DNA of 51,679 nt from Pluralibacter sp. UBA7423 (GCA_002470465.1 DKMD01000025.1:291476-343154), one strand, 5' to 3'. Shown: positions 7,413 to 16,150, numbered from the stretch's first letter. Translations and numbers: made by a program. The notes: generated by a model from the sequence alone, not told the origin.

Positions 7413-8180
7413 ATGATCGGTAAATGGATGAAAGCCTGCTGCCTCACGGCGGCCCTCGCGGTCAGCGCACACGCGGCAGCAGAAACCTATGTAGTGGGCG
7501 CGGGCGGAACCTATCGCCCGTTTGAGTTTGAAAATAATCAGAAGCAGCTGGAAGGTTTTGATATCGATCTGATTAAGGCCATCGCGAAAGCCGAAAATTT
7601 CGATATCAAACTGGTCAATACGCCGTGGGAGGGGATTTTCGCGACCCTGAACTCCGGCGATCGCGACATCATCATTTCTGGTATTACCATCACCGACAAG
7701 CGTAAGCAGATGGTCGATTTCTCGGCACCGTACTTCCCGGCAGAACAGTCCATTGTGGTGCCAAAGGATTCGAAAGTGGGCTCGCTGGCAGACCTGAAAG
7801 ATCAGAAAGTCGGCGTCGTAAATTCCAGTACCGGCGATATCGTGGTATCTGACGTGCTCGGCAAAAACAGTACCGCCATCAAACGCTTCGACAATACGCC
7901 GCTGATGTTGCAGGAGCTGTTTGAAGACGGCGTGAGCGCGGCGGTGGGCGACGTCGGCGTGGTGAAGTACTACATCAAACAGCACCCGGAGAAACAGTTC
8001 AAACTGGTGCCGGACGCTAAATTCGAGCGCCAGTATTTTGGTATCGCAGTGGCTAAAGGCAACGCTGAGCTGCTCAACAAGCTGAACGCCGGGCTGAAGA
8101 AAATCGTTGCCGACGGCACCTACGCGAAAATCTATCAGACCTGGTTTGATGCCGACGTACCTGCGTTACCGGCGCAGTAA
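7413..8180 (+). CDS. Polar amino acid ABC importer, periplasmic binding protein
   Basis: The 255-residue protein has a signal peptide (about residues 1-21, cleavage after AHA). The mature SBP_bac_3 domain is typical of HisJ/GlnH/ArtJ proteins: TYRPFEFENNQKQLEGFDIDL, the NTPWEGIFATLNSGDRDIIISGITIT block and the second-lobe segment KVGVVNSSTG. Substrate cannot be told by eye; a cationic or polar L-amino acid is likely for the family. It is the first gene of a three-gene importer operon. A hairpin with a T tract lies between it and the permease gene, which should keep binding-protein levels above the membrane parts. Confidence 0.88.
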   Translation: MIGKWMKACCLTAALAVSAHAAAETYVVGAGGTYRPFEFENNQKQLEGFDIDLIKAIAKAENFDIKLVNTPWEGIFATLNSGDRDIIISGITITDKRKQMVDFSAPYFPAEQSIVVPKDSKVGSLADLKDQKVGVVNSSTGDIVVSDVLGKNSTAIKRFDNTPLMLQELFEDGVSAAVGDVGVVKYYIKQHPEKQFKLVPDAKFERQYFGIAVAKGNAELLNKLNAGLKKIVADGTYAKIYQTWFDADVPALPAQ

Positions 8181-8195
8181 TCATTCGTAATGTTA

Positions 8196-8230
8196 CGGCG
8201 ATCGCCTCTGTGGACGGTCGCCGTTTTTTT
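8196..8230 (+). terminator. Attenuator-like terminator after the binding-protein gene
   Basis: CGGCGA (8196-8201) pairs with TCGCCG (8218-8223), followed by seven T residues (8224-8230). It lies within the operon, 12 bp before the permease start codon, so partial termination with read-through is the likely role. Confidence 0.75.
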
Positions 8231-8242
8231 CAGGGATAAACT

Positions 8243-9007
8243 ATGACGGGATTCCGTTGGGAAATTATTGAGGAGTATGGCCCGCTGTTCGTGGATGGCG
8301 CGATAATGACCCTCAAATGCACCATTATCTGCGTGATCCTCGGCACGCTGTGGGGGCTGACGCTCGGGCTTGGGCGAATGGCGAAAGCAGAGCATGGACC
8401 GTGGAAATATGTGCTTCGCTACCTGGTGCAGTTTCCGGTGCGCTTTTACGTCAGCGCATTTCGTGGCACGCCGCTGTTTGTGCAGATCATGGTGGTGCAC
8501 TTTGCGCTGGTGCCGTTGTTCATCAACCCGCGTGATGGGTTACTGGTGACAAGCGGCGTGATGAGCAGCGATTTTGCCCGCGAGCTGCGCTCGAACTACG
8601 GCGCATTTTTGTCATGTATCGTCGCCATTACGCTCAATGCGGGCGCTTATGTTTCCGAAATTTTCCGTGCGGGCATCCAGTCGATCGATAAAGGACAGAT
8701 GGAAGCCTCACGCGCGCTCGGTATGCCGTGGTGGAAAACCATGCGCAAGGTGATCCTCCCGCAGGCTTTCCGCCGCATCCTGCCGCCGCTGGGTAATAAC
8801 GCAATTGCCATCGTCAAAGATTCCTCGCTGGCTTCGGCGATAGGGCTTGCCGATCTGGCCTACGCCGCGCGTACGGTGTCGGGGGCCTATGCCACCTACT
8901 GGGAACCCTACCTGACCATTTCCCTGGTGTACTGGGTCATAACGTTCGTGCTGGCGCAGCTGGTTAACCGTCTGGAAAAGAGGTTTGGCAAAAGTGATTC
9001 ACATTAA
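8243..9007 (+). CDS. Polar amino acid ABC importer, permease
   Basis: This 254-residue inner-membrane protein belongs to the HisM/GlnP permease family. The EAA loop that docks the ATPase is clear: [20 protein letters not shown] followed by [18 protein letters not shown] upstream supports the ATG at 8243. A single permease gene implies a homodimeric channel, unlike the HisQ/HisM pair. The N-terminal half holds an extra polar loop (RNPRDGL-like region around residues 95-115) between the second and third hydrophobic segments. The 3' end overlaps the ATPase gene by 14 bp. Confidence 0.88.
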   Translation: MTGFRWEIIEEYGPLFVDGAIMTLKCTIICVILGTLWGLTLGLGRMAKAEHGPWKYVLRYLVQFPVRFYVSAFRGTPLFVQIMVVHFALVPLFINPRDGLLVTSGVMSSDFARELRSNYGAFLSCIVAITLNAGAYVSEIFRAGIQSIDKGQMEASRALGMPWWKTMRKVILPQAFRRILPPLGNNAIAIVKDSSLASAIGLADLAYAARTVSGAYATYWEPYLTISLVYWVITFVLAQLVNRLEKRFGKSDSH

Positions 9008-9716
9008 AAATCTGCATAAGCATTTCGGTGACAGCCACGTGCTCCGCGGCATCGACTGCGAGATTCAACCGCAGGAAGTGGTCTGCGTGATAGGCCCGTC
9101 CGGCTCCGGGAAAAGCACATTTCTTCGCTGCATGAACGCGCTGGAAAGCGTAACGGAAGGCGAAGTGGTGGTGAACGGTTTTGCCGTGCACGATAAGAGC
9201 ACCGATCTCAATAAGCTGCGTGAAAGCGTGGGCATGGTCTTCCAGCGTTTTAACCTGTTCCCGCACATGACGGTGCTGGAAAATCTGCTGATGGCGCCGA
9301 TGTCGCTGCGCGGCATGACGCGCAATGATGCGATTATCTTTGCCGAAGAGCTGCTGGCAAAGGTCGGACTCAGCGATAAACGCGATGCCTGGCCATCGAG
9401 CCTTTCAGGCGGGCAGCAGCAGCGGGTGGCAATTGCCCGTGCGCTGGCGATGCGACCCTCAATCATGCTCTTTGATGAGCCGACTTCCGCGCTCGACCCT
9501 GAACTGGTGGGCGATGTACTTGAAGTGATGAAGAATTTGGCCAGGGAAGGGATGACGATGGTCATCGTGACCCACGAGATGGGGTTTGCCCGAGAAGTGG
9601 CTGACAGGGTGATTTTTATTGACCAGGGCATTATTCAGGAGCAGGGCACGCCGGAACGGATTTTCAGCGCGCCGCAAAACCCACGTACGGCGGCTTTCCT
9701 CAGTAAGGTACTGTAA
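8994..9716 (+). CDS. Polar amino acid ABC importer, ATPase
   Basis: The 240-residue ATPase has Walker [10 protein letters not shown] (34-42), signature [15 protein letters not shown] and Walker [15 protein letters not shown], as in GlnQ/HisP. The likely start is GTG at 8994: AGAGG at 8979-8983 sits 10 nt upstream of it, while the in-frame TTG at 8985 is only 1 nt away from that site. The gene overlaps the permease gene by 14 bp, indicating coupling. A 12-bp stem-loop follows the stop codon. Confidence 0.9.
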   Translation: MIHIKNLHKHFGDSHVLRGIDCEIQPQEVVCVIGPSGSGKSTFLRCMNALESVTEGEVVVNGFAVHDKSTDLNKLRESVGMVFQRFNLFPHMTVLENLLMAPMSLRGMTRNDAIIFAEELLAKVGLSDKRDAWPSSLSGGQQQRVAIARALAMRPSIMLFDEPTSALDPELVGDVLEVMKNLAREGMTMVIVTHEMGFAREVADRVIFIDQGIIQEQGTPERIFSAPQNPRTAAFLSKVL

Positions 9717-9726
9717 GTAAACGTGT

Positions 9727-9765
9727 CCAGCGATGCCAGCTGACTTGTCGGAATGGCATCGCTGG
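9727..9765 (+). terminator. Long hairpin after the amino acid ABC operon
   Basis: CCAGCGATGCCA (9727-9738) and TGGCATCGCTGG (9754-9765) form a perfect 12-bp stem with a 15-nt loop, 10 bp after the ATPase stop. There is no clear T tract, so it may protect the 3' end or terminate with Rho help rather than act as a classic intrinsic terminator. Confidence 0.55.
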
Positions 9766-9804
9766 ATTACGCTTTAACGCTCACCTCTCAGCAAATTGAT
9801 CTTT

Positions 9805-10527
9805 ATGGCCTGGTTCTCACGCTTACTGGCGGACATCCCCGGCATTCGCCATGCCTTCCTCGACGTTCACGAATCTGCCGTTTTCGACAAATCCCGACTG
9901 GTGGATATCAAACAGGTTCACGGGGCTAATATTCTTCATTTGACTGAAACGCCTGCACAAAGACCGCAGGTGGACGGAGTACTGACTTCCCTCACTGGCA
10001 AGTCGATCGGTATCGTGACTGCCGACTGTATACCCGTGCTGATGGCGTCCCGGGACGGGCGTTGGATTGCCGGGCTGCATGCCGGATGGCGCGGGGCAGC
10101 GCAAGGCATTTTGCAGGAAAGCGTCAGGCGATTCAGTGCCCATGGCGTTGCTGCTGAAGATATTTTAGTGGCCACCGGGCCACATATTCGTGCCTGTTGT
10201 TATGAAGTCTCTGGCGCGTTTCGTCAGACGTTGCTGGAAACGCCTGCGGGCTATCTGGTGCGTGACTATGCTGAGCAATTATTCTCTTCATGGCCGAAAA
10301 CCCCCAATCCGAACAGCCCGGCAGCACGTGAAGAGAACAGCCTGTGGTTTGACTTATTGGCATTTTGCCAACTGCAGTTGCTGGATGCTGGCATAAGCAG
10401 AAAACATATCGATTGTCTGGCAGCCTGTACTTACTGTCATCCTGAGATACTGGGTTCTTACCGGCGGCGGACTCATCAACCTGCAACCAAAACGCAGCAG
10501 ATCTCATGGATTGAGCGTATTGGCTAA
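9805..10527 (+). CDS. YfiH/LACC1-family protein (polyphenol oxidase domain)
   Basis: The 240-residue protein has the family's three zinc ligands in order: His39 in KQVHGAN, Cys75 in TADCIPVL and His92 in LHAGWRG. Their spacing (36 and 17) equals that recalled for E. coli YfiH (His71, Cys107, His124), so the N-terminus is about 30 residues shorter and the C-terminus longer. Family members show purine nucleoside phosphorylase or adenosine deaminase activity; E. coli YfiH is linked to peptidoglycan precursor quality control. E. coli yfiH lies elsewhere, so this may be a paralogue. The ATG at 9805 is preferred over an upstream TTG; the ribosome binding site is weak. Confidence 0.82.
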   Translation: MAWFSRLLADIPGIRHAFLDVHESAVFDKSRLVDIKQVHGANILHLTETPAQRPQVDGVLTSLTGKSIGIVTADCIPVLMASRDGRWIAGLHAGWRGAAQGILQESVRRFSAHGVAAEDILVATGPHIRACCYEVSGAFRQTLLETPAGYLVRDYAEQLFSSWPKTPNPNSPAAREENSLWFDLLAFCQLQLLDAGISRKHIDCLAACTYCHPEILGSYRRRTHQPATKTQQISWIERIG

Positions 10528-10727
10528 TTGCAGGCAGAGCAGCGGCCCTGTTTCAGCTTGAGAAGAAGCCTGATACCACTCTGCTAATTAATTAAAATTT
10601 AACGACAATATTTCTCAGGATTTGTTTTTCAGAATTTTCGAGCCCGATATTAGACTATTTCATCTGTTTTAAATGACGCTGTTTATATTATTCTGTGTGC
10701 GGTAATCATTTTCTGAACATGGAATGT
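10528..10727. other. AT-rich region upstream of the LuxR-type pair
   Basis: This 200-bp gap is clearly richer in A and T than its surroundings and includes TAATTAATTAAAATTTAA. It probably holds the promoter of the LuxR-type pair; candidate -10 hexamers such as TATATT occur near 10685, but no confident -35/-10 pair is visible. Such tracts often bind H-NS. Confidence 0.4.
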
Positions 10728-11387
10728 ATGAATCAAGGAAGAAAAATTCGGCCCACGCTCTATCTCTTTGAGCCACGTATGTTGCTGCGTTCCGTTATCA
10801 GCAGCGTTCTCGAGCAGCAACGCTGCAACTTTCATTCATCGCAGACGCTGGCTTATTTAATGGAAAATGTCTGTGGCGATAAGGCAAATAGCAAAATAAT
10901 ACTCGCGGGCGTTGCTGGTGCGGGGCCTGCTTTACCCGATCTGCTGCGGTTTATCCGCAATGCTAAATCATTAAAAATAAAAACCGTCCTCTGGGTTCCT
11001 GCCGGATATCCGTGGATGTTCAGAGTGTTGCGCGCTTTACATGCGGTAAAGGTGCTGTCGGAAGAAAATGTTGTTGATGAACTTATACCGATGCTCAACG
11101 CTATTGATGGCGTAAATCCTTTGTTGAGCAGAAATGCTGAGTCGCCTGCTCGCTCCCGCCGTATTACGCTCACCGAACTTGAGATTTTGCTGCAATTTGC
11201 CGCCGGACTGTCGTCTAAAGAAATGGCCGATTCCCGTCAATGTAGCTACAAAACGATTTTTTCGTGGAAGCATAATATCTGTGAGGCATTAAATATCGAC
11301 ACTCACGCTCAATGGCTGGAAATGCTGACTGAGATTGTGCAACTATCTTCATTGTATCAGGCAGAAGAACATTATGGCGCATTATAA
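10728..11387 (+). CDS. LuxR-type regulator, first of an overlapping pair
   Basis: The product is about 219 residues. The C-terminal LuxR-type helix-turn-helix is at about residues 145-205 (RITLTELEILLQFAAGLSSK, then CSYKTIFSWKHNICEALNI). The N-terminal half looks like a degenerate receiver domain without the usual phosphorylatable aspartate pocket. The start is uncertain: ATG at 10728 has a GGA 5 nt upstream, while ATG 10719 and GTG 10695 have none. The layout recalls the E. coli yjjQ-bglJ pair, whose products act with RcsB. The target is unknown. Confidence 0.75.
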   Translation: MNQGRKIRPTLYLFEPRMLLRSVISSVLEQQRCNFHSSQTLAYLMENVCGDKANSKIILAGVAGAGPALPDLLRFIRNAKSLKIKTVLWVPAGYPWMFRVLRALHAVKVLSEENVVDELIPMLNAIDGVNPLLSRNAESPARSRRITLTELEILLQFAAGLSSKEMADSRQCSYKTIFSWKHNICEALNIDTHAQWLEMLTEIVQLSSLYQAEEHYGAL

Positions 11388-11982
11388 TATTTTATCCCTT
11401 TCTCAACCCTCTCTTTGGTATATGGGCCTTGAGCAGGGCTTTATGCAGCTGGCACGGACTAACCCCGGCTGGACGTTTTCAATGACCAGCAAAGCGGTGG
11501 AGAGCGACTCAAAGCCAAATCTTTATCTGCTGGATTTGACCACTGAACAAGAGGGGGTCCCGGAGTCTGTTCACCTTTCAGGCACGCGAGTACTGGCGTT
11601 GGTGCATGCGTCACAGCGCCGGATGATAAAAACGCTGCTCCAGACAAGCCGCTGTTCGGTTCTCTGTGTGGATGAATACCACTGTAATTTCCGCGAGATT
11701 GTGGAGGCCAGCGCACGAAATAAGCGCTTCCTGAGCCCGCTTATTCGCGAAATTTCGCGCCTGGCACCTGCACCTGCAAGCACGGTGGCTCTGACCGAGA
11801 CGGAAAGCAAGATCCTCGACTATATCCGCGAAGGGAAAAATGGAGTGGAAATATCCCAGGCTCTGTTCCGTAGTCAGAAGACTATCAGCAGCCACAAGCG
11901 CAATATTATGCGCAAGTTCGGCGTCAGAAACGACCTGGCGCTCAGGCAAAAATTACGGCTTCTGTCTGAGGAAGCAGCATAA
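11374..11982 (+). CDS. LuxR-type regulator, second of an overlapping pair
   Basis: The 202-residue protein ends in a LuxR-type DNA-binding domain: ALTETESKILDYIREGKNGV, then the recognition helix region LFRSQKTISSHKRNIMRKFG. The N-terminal half (YNILSLSQPSLWYMGLEQGF) resembles an atypical receiver domain. The ATG at 11374 lies within the last codons of the first gene (14-bp overlap), so the two are translationally coupled and probably act together, perhaps as a heterodimer or with RcsB. The two are distant from each other in sequence, so this is not a recent duplication. Confidence 0.8.
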   Translation: MAHYNILSLSQPSLWYMGLEQGFMQLARTNPGWTFSMTSKAVESDSKPNLYLLDLTTEQEGVPESVHLSGTRVLALVHASQRRMIKTLLQTSRCSVLCVDEYHCNFREIVEASARNKRFLSPLIREISRLAPAPASTVALTETESKILDYIREGKNGVEISQALFRSQKTISSHKRNIMRKFGVRNDLALRQKLRLLSEEAA

Positions 11983-12084
11983 GCCTTAAATCGTCAACAC
12001 TGCGAAGTTTTTATTGGCGTTAGATCAGGAGCAAACGGAACTGAAAGGGCAAAAATCCAGGGAGAGAAGAGATGTCATACAGAA

Positions 12085-12161
12085 TGGTGCGTCCGAGTGG
12101 ACTCGAACCACCGACCCCCACCATGTCAAGGTGGTGCTCTAACCAACTGAGCTACGGACGC
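12085..12161 (-). tRNA. valV: tRNA-Val (anticodon GAC)
   Basis: A 77-nt tRNA read on the minus strand begins GCGTCCGTAGCTCAGTTGG, has anticodon loop TTGACAT (GAC) and ends with an encoded CCA. It is identical to the copy at 12257-12333 and corresponds to E. coli valV. It is the last of three tandem genes. Confidence 0.97.
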
Positions 12162-12177
12162 ACATAGAGAAAAGCAA

Positions 12178-12254
12178 TGGTGCGTTCAATTGGACTCGAA
12201 CCAACGACCCCCACCATGTCAAGGTGGTGCTCTAACCAACTGAGCTATGAACGC
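12178..12254 (-). tRNA. valW: tRNA-Val (anticodon GAC), variant acceptor and T arms
   Basis: A 77-nt minus-strand tRNA with the same anticodon loop TTGACAT. The acceptor stem is GCGTTCA/TGAACGC and the T arm differs, matching E. coli valW. CCA is encoded. It is separated from the next upstream tRNA gene by only 2 nt and from the downstream one by 16 nt. Confidence 0.97.
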
Positions 12255-12256
12255 AA

Positions 12257-12333
12257 TGGTGCGTCCGAGTGGACTCGAACCACCGACCCCCACCATGTCA
12301 AGGTGGTGCTCTAACCAACTGAGCTACGGACGC
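12257..12333 (-). tRNA. tRNA-Val (anticodon GAC), additional copy
   Basis: This 77-nt minus-strand tRNA is identical to the valV copy at 12085-12161. It is the first gene of the transcript. E. coli K-12 has only two tRNA-Val(GAC) genes at this locus, so this is an extra copy, probably from unequal recombination within the array. Confidence 0.97.
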
Positions 12334-12346
12334 ACAACGGGGACGA

Positions 12347-12375
12347 ATATTAGCGGCAGGGAGGGGAAGTGGCAA
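12347..12375 (-). promoter_or_regulatory. tRNA-Val operon promoter
   Basis: On the minus strand TTGCCA (12375-12370) and TAATAT (12352-12347) are separated by exactly 17 bp. The start point would fall a few bases before the first tRNA at 12333. The -35 region overlaps a small palindrome, GTGGCAA/TTGCCAC (12369-12389). Confidence 0.75.
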
Positions 12376-12444
12376 GAGGCAATTGCCACTTTTCTTTCTG
12401 ATTTCACGCGATTGCGGAAACAGTGCGCAAACTGTCGAGAAAGC

Positions 12445-12462
12445 AGCCGCCGTGAGGCGGCT
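12445..12462 (-). terminator. mdtK terminator
   Basis: AGCCGCC and GGCGGCT form a 7-bp GC stem with a 4-nt loop, followed on the minus strand by GCTTTCT. It lies 10 bp after the mdtK stop codon. The T tract is weak. Confidence 0.7.
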
Positions 12463-12471
12463 GAGAGAGGA

Positions 12472-13845
12472 TTAGCGTGCGGCGCGCGCCAGAATGATTG
12501 CCGAAGGCTGGCGCTGGAGGAAGCGCATCCGCAGCATCATTAACACAGCCGCTGAGGTCAGGCCGATAATAAAGCCCATCCAGAAACCGGCAGGGCCCAG
12601 CCGGGGCACGACGATATCCGTCAGCGCCAGCACATAGCCGCTCGGCAGGCCGAGTACCCAATAAGCAGTGAAAGTAATGAAGAAGATCGAGCGTGTGTCT
12701 TTGTAGCCGCGCAGGATCCCACTGCCAATGACCTGGATGGAGTCTGAAATCTGATACACCGCCGCCAGCAGCATCAGCTGAGAGGCCAGGGTAACAACTT
12801 CAGGATTATCGTTGTAGAGCAGGGCGATATGTTCGCGCAGCGTCACCGTGAAGATCGCAGTGATGACAGCCATGCAGACGCCAACGCCAAGCCCGGTACG
12901 GGCGGCGGTTTGTGCATCAAGCGTTGAACCCTGACCGAGACGAAAGCCAACACGGATGGTTACGGCGGCGGCCAACGACATCGGCAGAACGAACATTAGC
13001 GAGCTGAAGTTGAGGGCGATCTGGTGCCCCGCAACGTCGATAATACCCAAAGGTGAGACCAGAAGCGCGACCACGGCAAACAGCGTCACCTCGAAAAACA
13101 GCGCCAGCGCGATAGGCAGGCCGAGCTGCACCAGACGTTTCATTATCGCATAATCTGGTTTACCGAAGCCTTCGTGAGTGCGGATATCGCGCATAGATCG
13201 CGCGCGCTTCACGTACGACACCATCGCAAAGAACATCACCCAGTAAACGGAAGCCGTCGCCACGCCGCAGCCGACGCCGCCGAGTTCGGGCATGCCGAAA
13301 TGACCGTAAATAAAGATATAGTTCACCGGGATGTTCACCAGCAGGCCAATAAAACCCATCACCATGCCCGGTTTTGTTTTCGCCAGTCCTTCGCACTGGT
13401 TACGGCAAACCTGGAAGAACAGATAGCCCGGCACGCCCCACAACAACGCACGCAGGTAGCCAACGGCTTTATTCGCCAGTTCAGGATCGATGTTATGCAT
13501 GGCATGAATGATGTAACCAGCATTCCATAGCACGATCATGACCAGTACGCTGACGAAACCGGCCAGCCAGAACCCCTGACGAACCTGATAGCCGATACGA
13601 TCGCGGCGGCCGGAACCGTTCAGTTGCGCAATGACGGGCGTCAACGCCAGCAGCAGGCCGTGACCAAACAGAATGGCTGGCAGCCAGATAGAGGTGCCGA
13701 TGGCGACGGCGGCCATATCGGTAGCACTGTAGCCACCCGCCATGACCGTATCGACGAAGCCCATTGCGGTCTGAGCGACCTGGGCAAGGATGACCGGTAT
13801 TGCCAGCGCGAGAAGCTGGCGCGCTTCAGTGACGTACTTTTGCAC
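12472..13845 (-). CDS. mdtK: MATE-family multidrug efflux transporter MdtK (NorM)
   Basis: This 457-residue inner-membrane protein equals E. coli MdtK in length and has twelve predicted membrane segments in two related halves. The N-terminus [20 protein letters not shown] and the [20 protein letters not shown] block are typical of the NorM branch, which exchanges Na+ or H+ for cationic drugs such as norfloxacin and acriflavine. It is divergent from ribE, as in E. coli. The start is the standard ATG after GAGGT-like sequence upstream. Confidence 0.96.
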   Translation of the reverse strand: MQKYVTEARQLLALAIPVILAQVAQTAMGFVDTVMAGGYSATDMAAVAIGTSIWLPAILFGHGLLLALTPVIAQLNGSGRRDRIGYQVRQGFWLAGFVSVLVMIVLWNAGYIIHAMHNIDPELANKAVGYLRALLWGVPGYLFFQVCRNQCEGLAKTKPGMVMGFIGLLVNIPVNYIFIYGHFGMPELGGVGCGVATASVYWVMFFAMVSYVKRARSMRDIRTHEGFGKPDYAIMKRLVQLGLPIALALFFEVTLFAVVALLVSPLGIIDVAGHQIALNFSSLMFVLPMSLAAAVTIRVGFRLGQGSTLDAQTAARTGLGVGVCMAVITAIFTVTLREHIALLYNDNPEVVTLASQLMLLAAVYQISDSIQVIGSGILRGYKDTRSIFFITFTAYWVLGLPSGYVLALTDIVVPRLGPAGFWMGFIIGLTSAAVLMMLRMRFLQRQPSAIILARAAR

Positions 13846-14080
13846 GTGAGTACCTTTTTATATTGTTATTGTTGAAGAGACTAAAAAAGCCGCCGTAACT
13901 GGCAGCAAGAAGAAAGAGCAGGGGAATTTTCGAATATATTGTAGCGACTCATAGCCATTAAGCCAGTCAAAAAATGGCAGTAAGTGCCCTCTGACTGGCA
14001 AGGCCGAAATGCAACTGTTATTGTGCGGGATATAAAAGGCGGTGATGATTTCCGTCCTCGTAGATACAGGAGCTTAAGGC

Positions 14081-14722
14081 ATGTTTACTGGTATCGTTCA
14101 GGGCACAGCGAAAGTGGTGTCCATCGATGAAAAACCAAATTTTCGTACCCATATCGTTGAAATGCCAGCGCATATGCTTGATGGCATTGAAACTGGCGCG
14201 TCCATTGCCCACAACGGCTGCTGCCTGACGGTTACCGAAATCAACGGTGATCGAATCAGCTTTGACCTGATGAAAGAGACGCTGCGCATTACCAATCTTG
14301 GCGAGCTCAAAGAGGGCGATGTGGTGAACGTGGAGCGCGCCGCACGCTTTAATGATGAAATCGGCGGTCATTTAATGTCCGGCCACATCATGACGACCGC
14401 GGACGTGGCAAAAATCCTGACCTCTGAGAATAACCGTCAGATCTGGTTTAAGGTTCAGGACCCGTCTCTGATGAAATATATTCTCTATAAAGGGTTTATT
14501 GGTATCGACGGCATCAGCCTGACGGTGGGTGAAGTGACATCCACACGCTTCTGCGTTCACCTGATCCCGGAAACGCTTCAGCGCACAACGCTTGGCAAGA
14601 AGAAGCTGGGCGAGAAGGTCAATATTGAGATTGACCCGCAAACTCAGGCGGTCGTCGATACGGTTGAACGGGTGCTGGCGGCGAAAGAGGCCGCAGCGAA
14701 ACCAGCAGTCAGCGCAGAATAA
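14081..14722 (+). CDS. ribE: Riboflavin synthase, alpha subunit
   Basis: The enzyme converts two 6,7-dimethyl-8-ribityllumazine molecules to riboflavin plus a pyrimidinedione. The 213 residues carry two lumazine-binding repeats, the first starting [12 protein letters not shown] and the second around residue 98 ([12 protein letters not shown]) with the motif [11 protein letters not shown]. The gene is called ribC or ribE in E. coli. The ATG at 14081 follows ACAGGAG. It is monocistronic with a strong terminator shared with the convergent cfa gene. No FMN riboswitch is visible upstream. Confidence 0.96.
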   Translation: MFTGIVQGTAKVVSIDEKPNFRTHIVEMPAHMLDGIETGASIAHNGCCLTVTEINGDRISFDLMKETLRITNLGELKEGDVVNVERAARFNDEIGGHLMSGHIMTTADVAKILTSENNRQIWFKVQDPSLMKYILYKGFIGIDGISLTVGEVTSTRFCVHLIPETLQRTTLGKKKLGEKVNIEIDPQTQAVVDTVERVLAAKEAAAKPAVSAE

Positions 14723-14731
14723 TAAAAGAAA

Positions 14732-14754
14732 ACCCCGGCGAGCCGGGGTTTATT
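14732..14754 (+). terminator. ribE terminator, bidirectional with cfa
   Basis: ACCCCGG (14732-14738) and CCGGGGT (14743-14749) form a 7-bp stem with a 4-nt loop. A-rich sequence precedes it and TTATTTT follows, so it can serve both convergent genes. The cfa stop is at 14755. Confidence 0.9.
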
Positions 14755-15903
14755 TTAACGTGCGACGCGTAAACCGCCTTCAGTTCCGCGCGTGAACACC
14801 ACCTGCCAGAGCTGAATGTCACGGGCGCGAAATGCACCGGCGCAGGCGTTCAAATAATACGAGAACATGCGTTTAAATCGCTCTGAATAGTTGTCCGCAA
14901 TGTCTGGCCAGCTCTTCTGGAAACGATCGTGCCAGGCCATCAGCGTGGTATCGTAGTCGGCACCAAAGTTATGCCAGTCTTCCATTATAAAATGCGGTTC
15001 GCTGGCGCAGGCAATCTGGCGTACGGAGGGCAGACAGCCGTTCGGGAAGATATACTTGTTGATCCAGGGATCAACGTTGTTGTCCGTTTTCTTCGAGCCG
15101 ATTGTATGCAGCAGGAACAGGCCATCCGGCTTCAGGTTTCTGTCAACGACGTCAAAATAGGTGGCGTAGTTTTTTGGTCCGACGTGCTCGAACATGCCGA
15201 CAGAGACGATGCGGTCGAATTGATCCTGCAAATCCCGATAGTCCTGCAACAGGATTTGCACGTCCAGCCCTTCACAGCGCGCCTGTGCCATTTTCTGCTG
15301 CTCCGCAGAAATGGTCACGCCGACCACGCTGACCCCGTAATTTTTCGCCATGTAATACGCCAGCCCACCCCAGCCGCAGCCGATGTCCAGCACCCGCATG
15401 CCCGGCTGTAGCTGCAGTTTCTGACAGATAAGATCCAGCTTTGCCTGTTGCGCCTGTTCGAGCGTTTCGGCGTCTTTCCAGTAAGCGCAGGAATACTGCA
15501 TAAAAGGGTCGAGCATGCGGCTGAATAAATCATTGCCTAAATCGTAATGCTCTTTACCGACTATCCAGGCGCGCTTCTTACTTTGCAGATTGAGCAGGCG
15601 GGCGCCTGCGATGCGGAGTGTGTCTTTTAAATGGTGGGGGAGCTGGCTTTCGAGCCCGGCGCGTAACACCTGATGGAAAAACACATCCAGCTGTTCGCAT
15701 TCCCACCAGCCATCCATATAGCTTTCGCCTAATCCCAGTGACCCTTCCTGCAGCACGCGTTTAAAGAACAGGGGATTATTGACCCGGATGTCTGCGGGTG
15801 CGGAACCATTGATCCTGATGCCCGCCCGGCTCAGCAGTTCGCTGACGATACGGGACCAGTCATCATTGGGTACGCTTACTTCTTCTATACACGATGAACT
15901 CAT
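14755..15903 (-). CDS. cfa: Cyclopropane-fatty-acyl-phospholipid synthase
   Basis: This enzyme transfers a methylene group from S-adenosylmethionine to cis double bonds of membrane phospholipid acyl chains. The 382-residue length equals E. coli Cfa. The methyltransferase motif VLDIGCGWGGLAYYMAK is near residue 172, followed by GVTISAEQQKMAQ and VSVGMFEHVG. An N-terminal domain of about 120 residues precedes it. It acts at the inner membrane surface, mostly on entry to stationary phase. Two promoter-like signals upstream fit the known E. coli arrangement. Confidence 0.97.
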   Translation of the reverse strand: MSSSCIEEVSVPNDDWSRIVSELLSRAGIRINGSAPADIRVNNPLFFKRVLQEGSLGLGESYMDGWWECEQLDVFFHQVLRAGLESQLPHHLKDTLRIAGARLLNLQSKKRAWIVGKEHYDLGNDLFSRMLDPFMQYSCAYWKDAETLEQAQQAKLDLICQKLQLQPGMRVLDIGCGWGGLAYYMAKNYGVSVVGVTISAEQQKMAQARCEGLDVQILLQDYRDLQDQFDRIVSVGMFEHVGPKNYATYFDVVDRNLKPDGLFLLHTIGSKKTDNNVDPWINKYIFPNGCLPSVRQIACASEPHFIMEDWHNFGADYDTTLMAWHDRFQKSWPDIADNYSERFKRMFSYYLNACAGAFRARDIQLWQVVFTRGTEGGLRVAR

Positions 15904-15943
15904 AGCTTCTCCATCACGCGGCTTGTGATCAGAACCTTAAAAC

Positions 15944-15951
15944 AGCGTAGA
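15944..15951 (-). promoter_or_regulatory. Probable sigma-S promoter -10 of cfa (P2)
   Basis: On the minus strand TCTACGCT resembles a sigma-S extended -10 (CTAYRCT). A start about 33 nt before the cfa ATG would follow, the position known for the growth-phase promoter in E. coli. Confidence 0.5.
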
Positions 15952-16121
15952 CGCTTTTTGGGTTATGTGAGAACTCTCACGAAAGTTCCGTGAGTCTGCT
16001 ATCCGACGTAGAACAGAGGAAGGGAGATATCCCTTGCCGAAAGGCCTTCCGTGGTGAATGGAGGGAAATCCGTTCCCTCGTTAATCGCTAATTTTTATCG
16101 TATTTATGTAATACCGGTCTC

Positions 16122-16150
16122 AGTATAGGCCGCAAAAATGTCAGGTTCAA
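16122..16150 (-). promoter_or_regulatory. Distal sigma-70 promoter of cfa (P1)
   Basis: On the minus strand TTGAAC (16150-16145) and TATACT (16127-16122) are 17 bp apart. The start point would leave a leader of about 210 nt, very close to the E. coli P1 leader that is the target of the small RNA RydC and others. Confidence 0.75.

Noticed and set aside
2260..11982. Integrated prophage or integrative element next to the tRNA genes
   Set aside because: No integrase, no direct repeat of a tRNA 3' end at the far side and no phage genes are visible.
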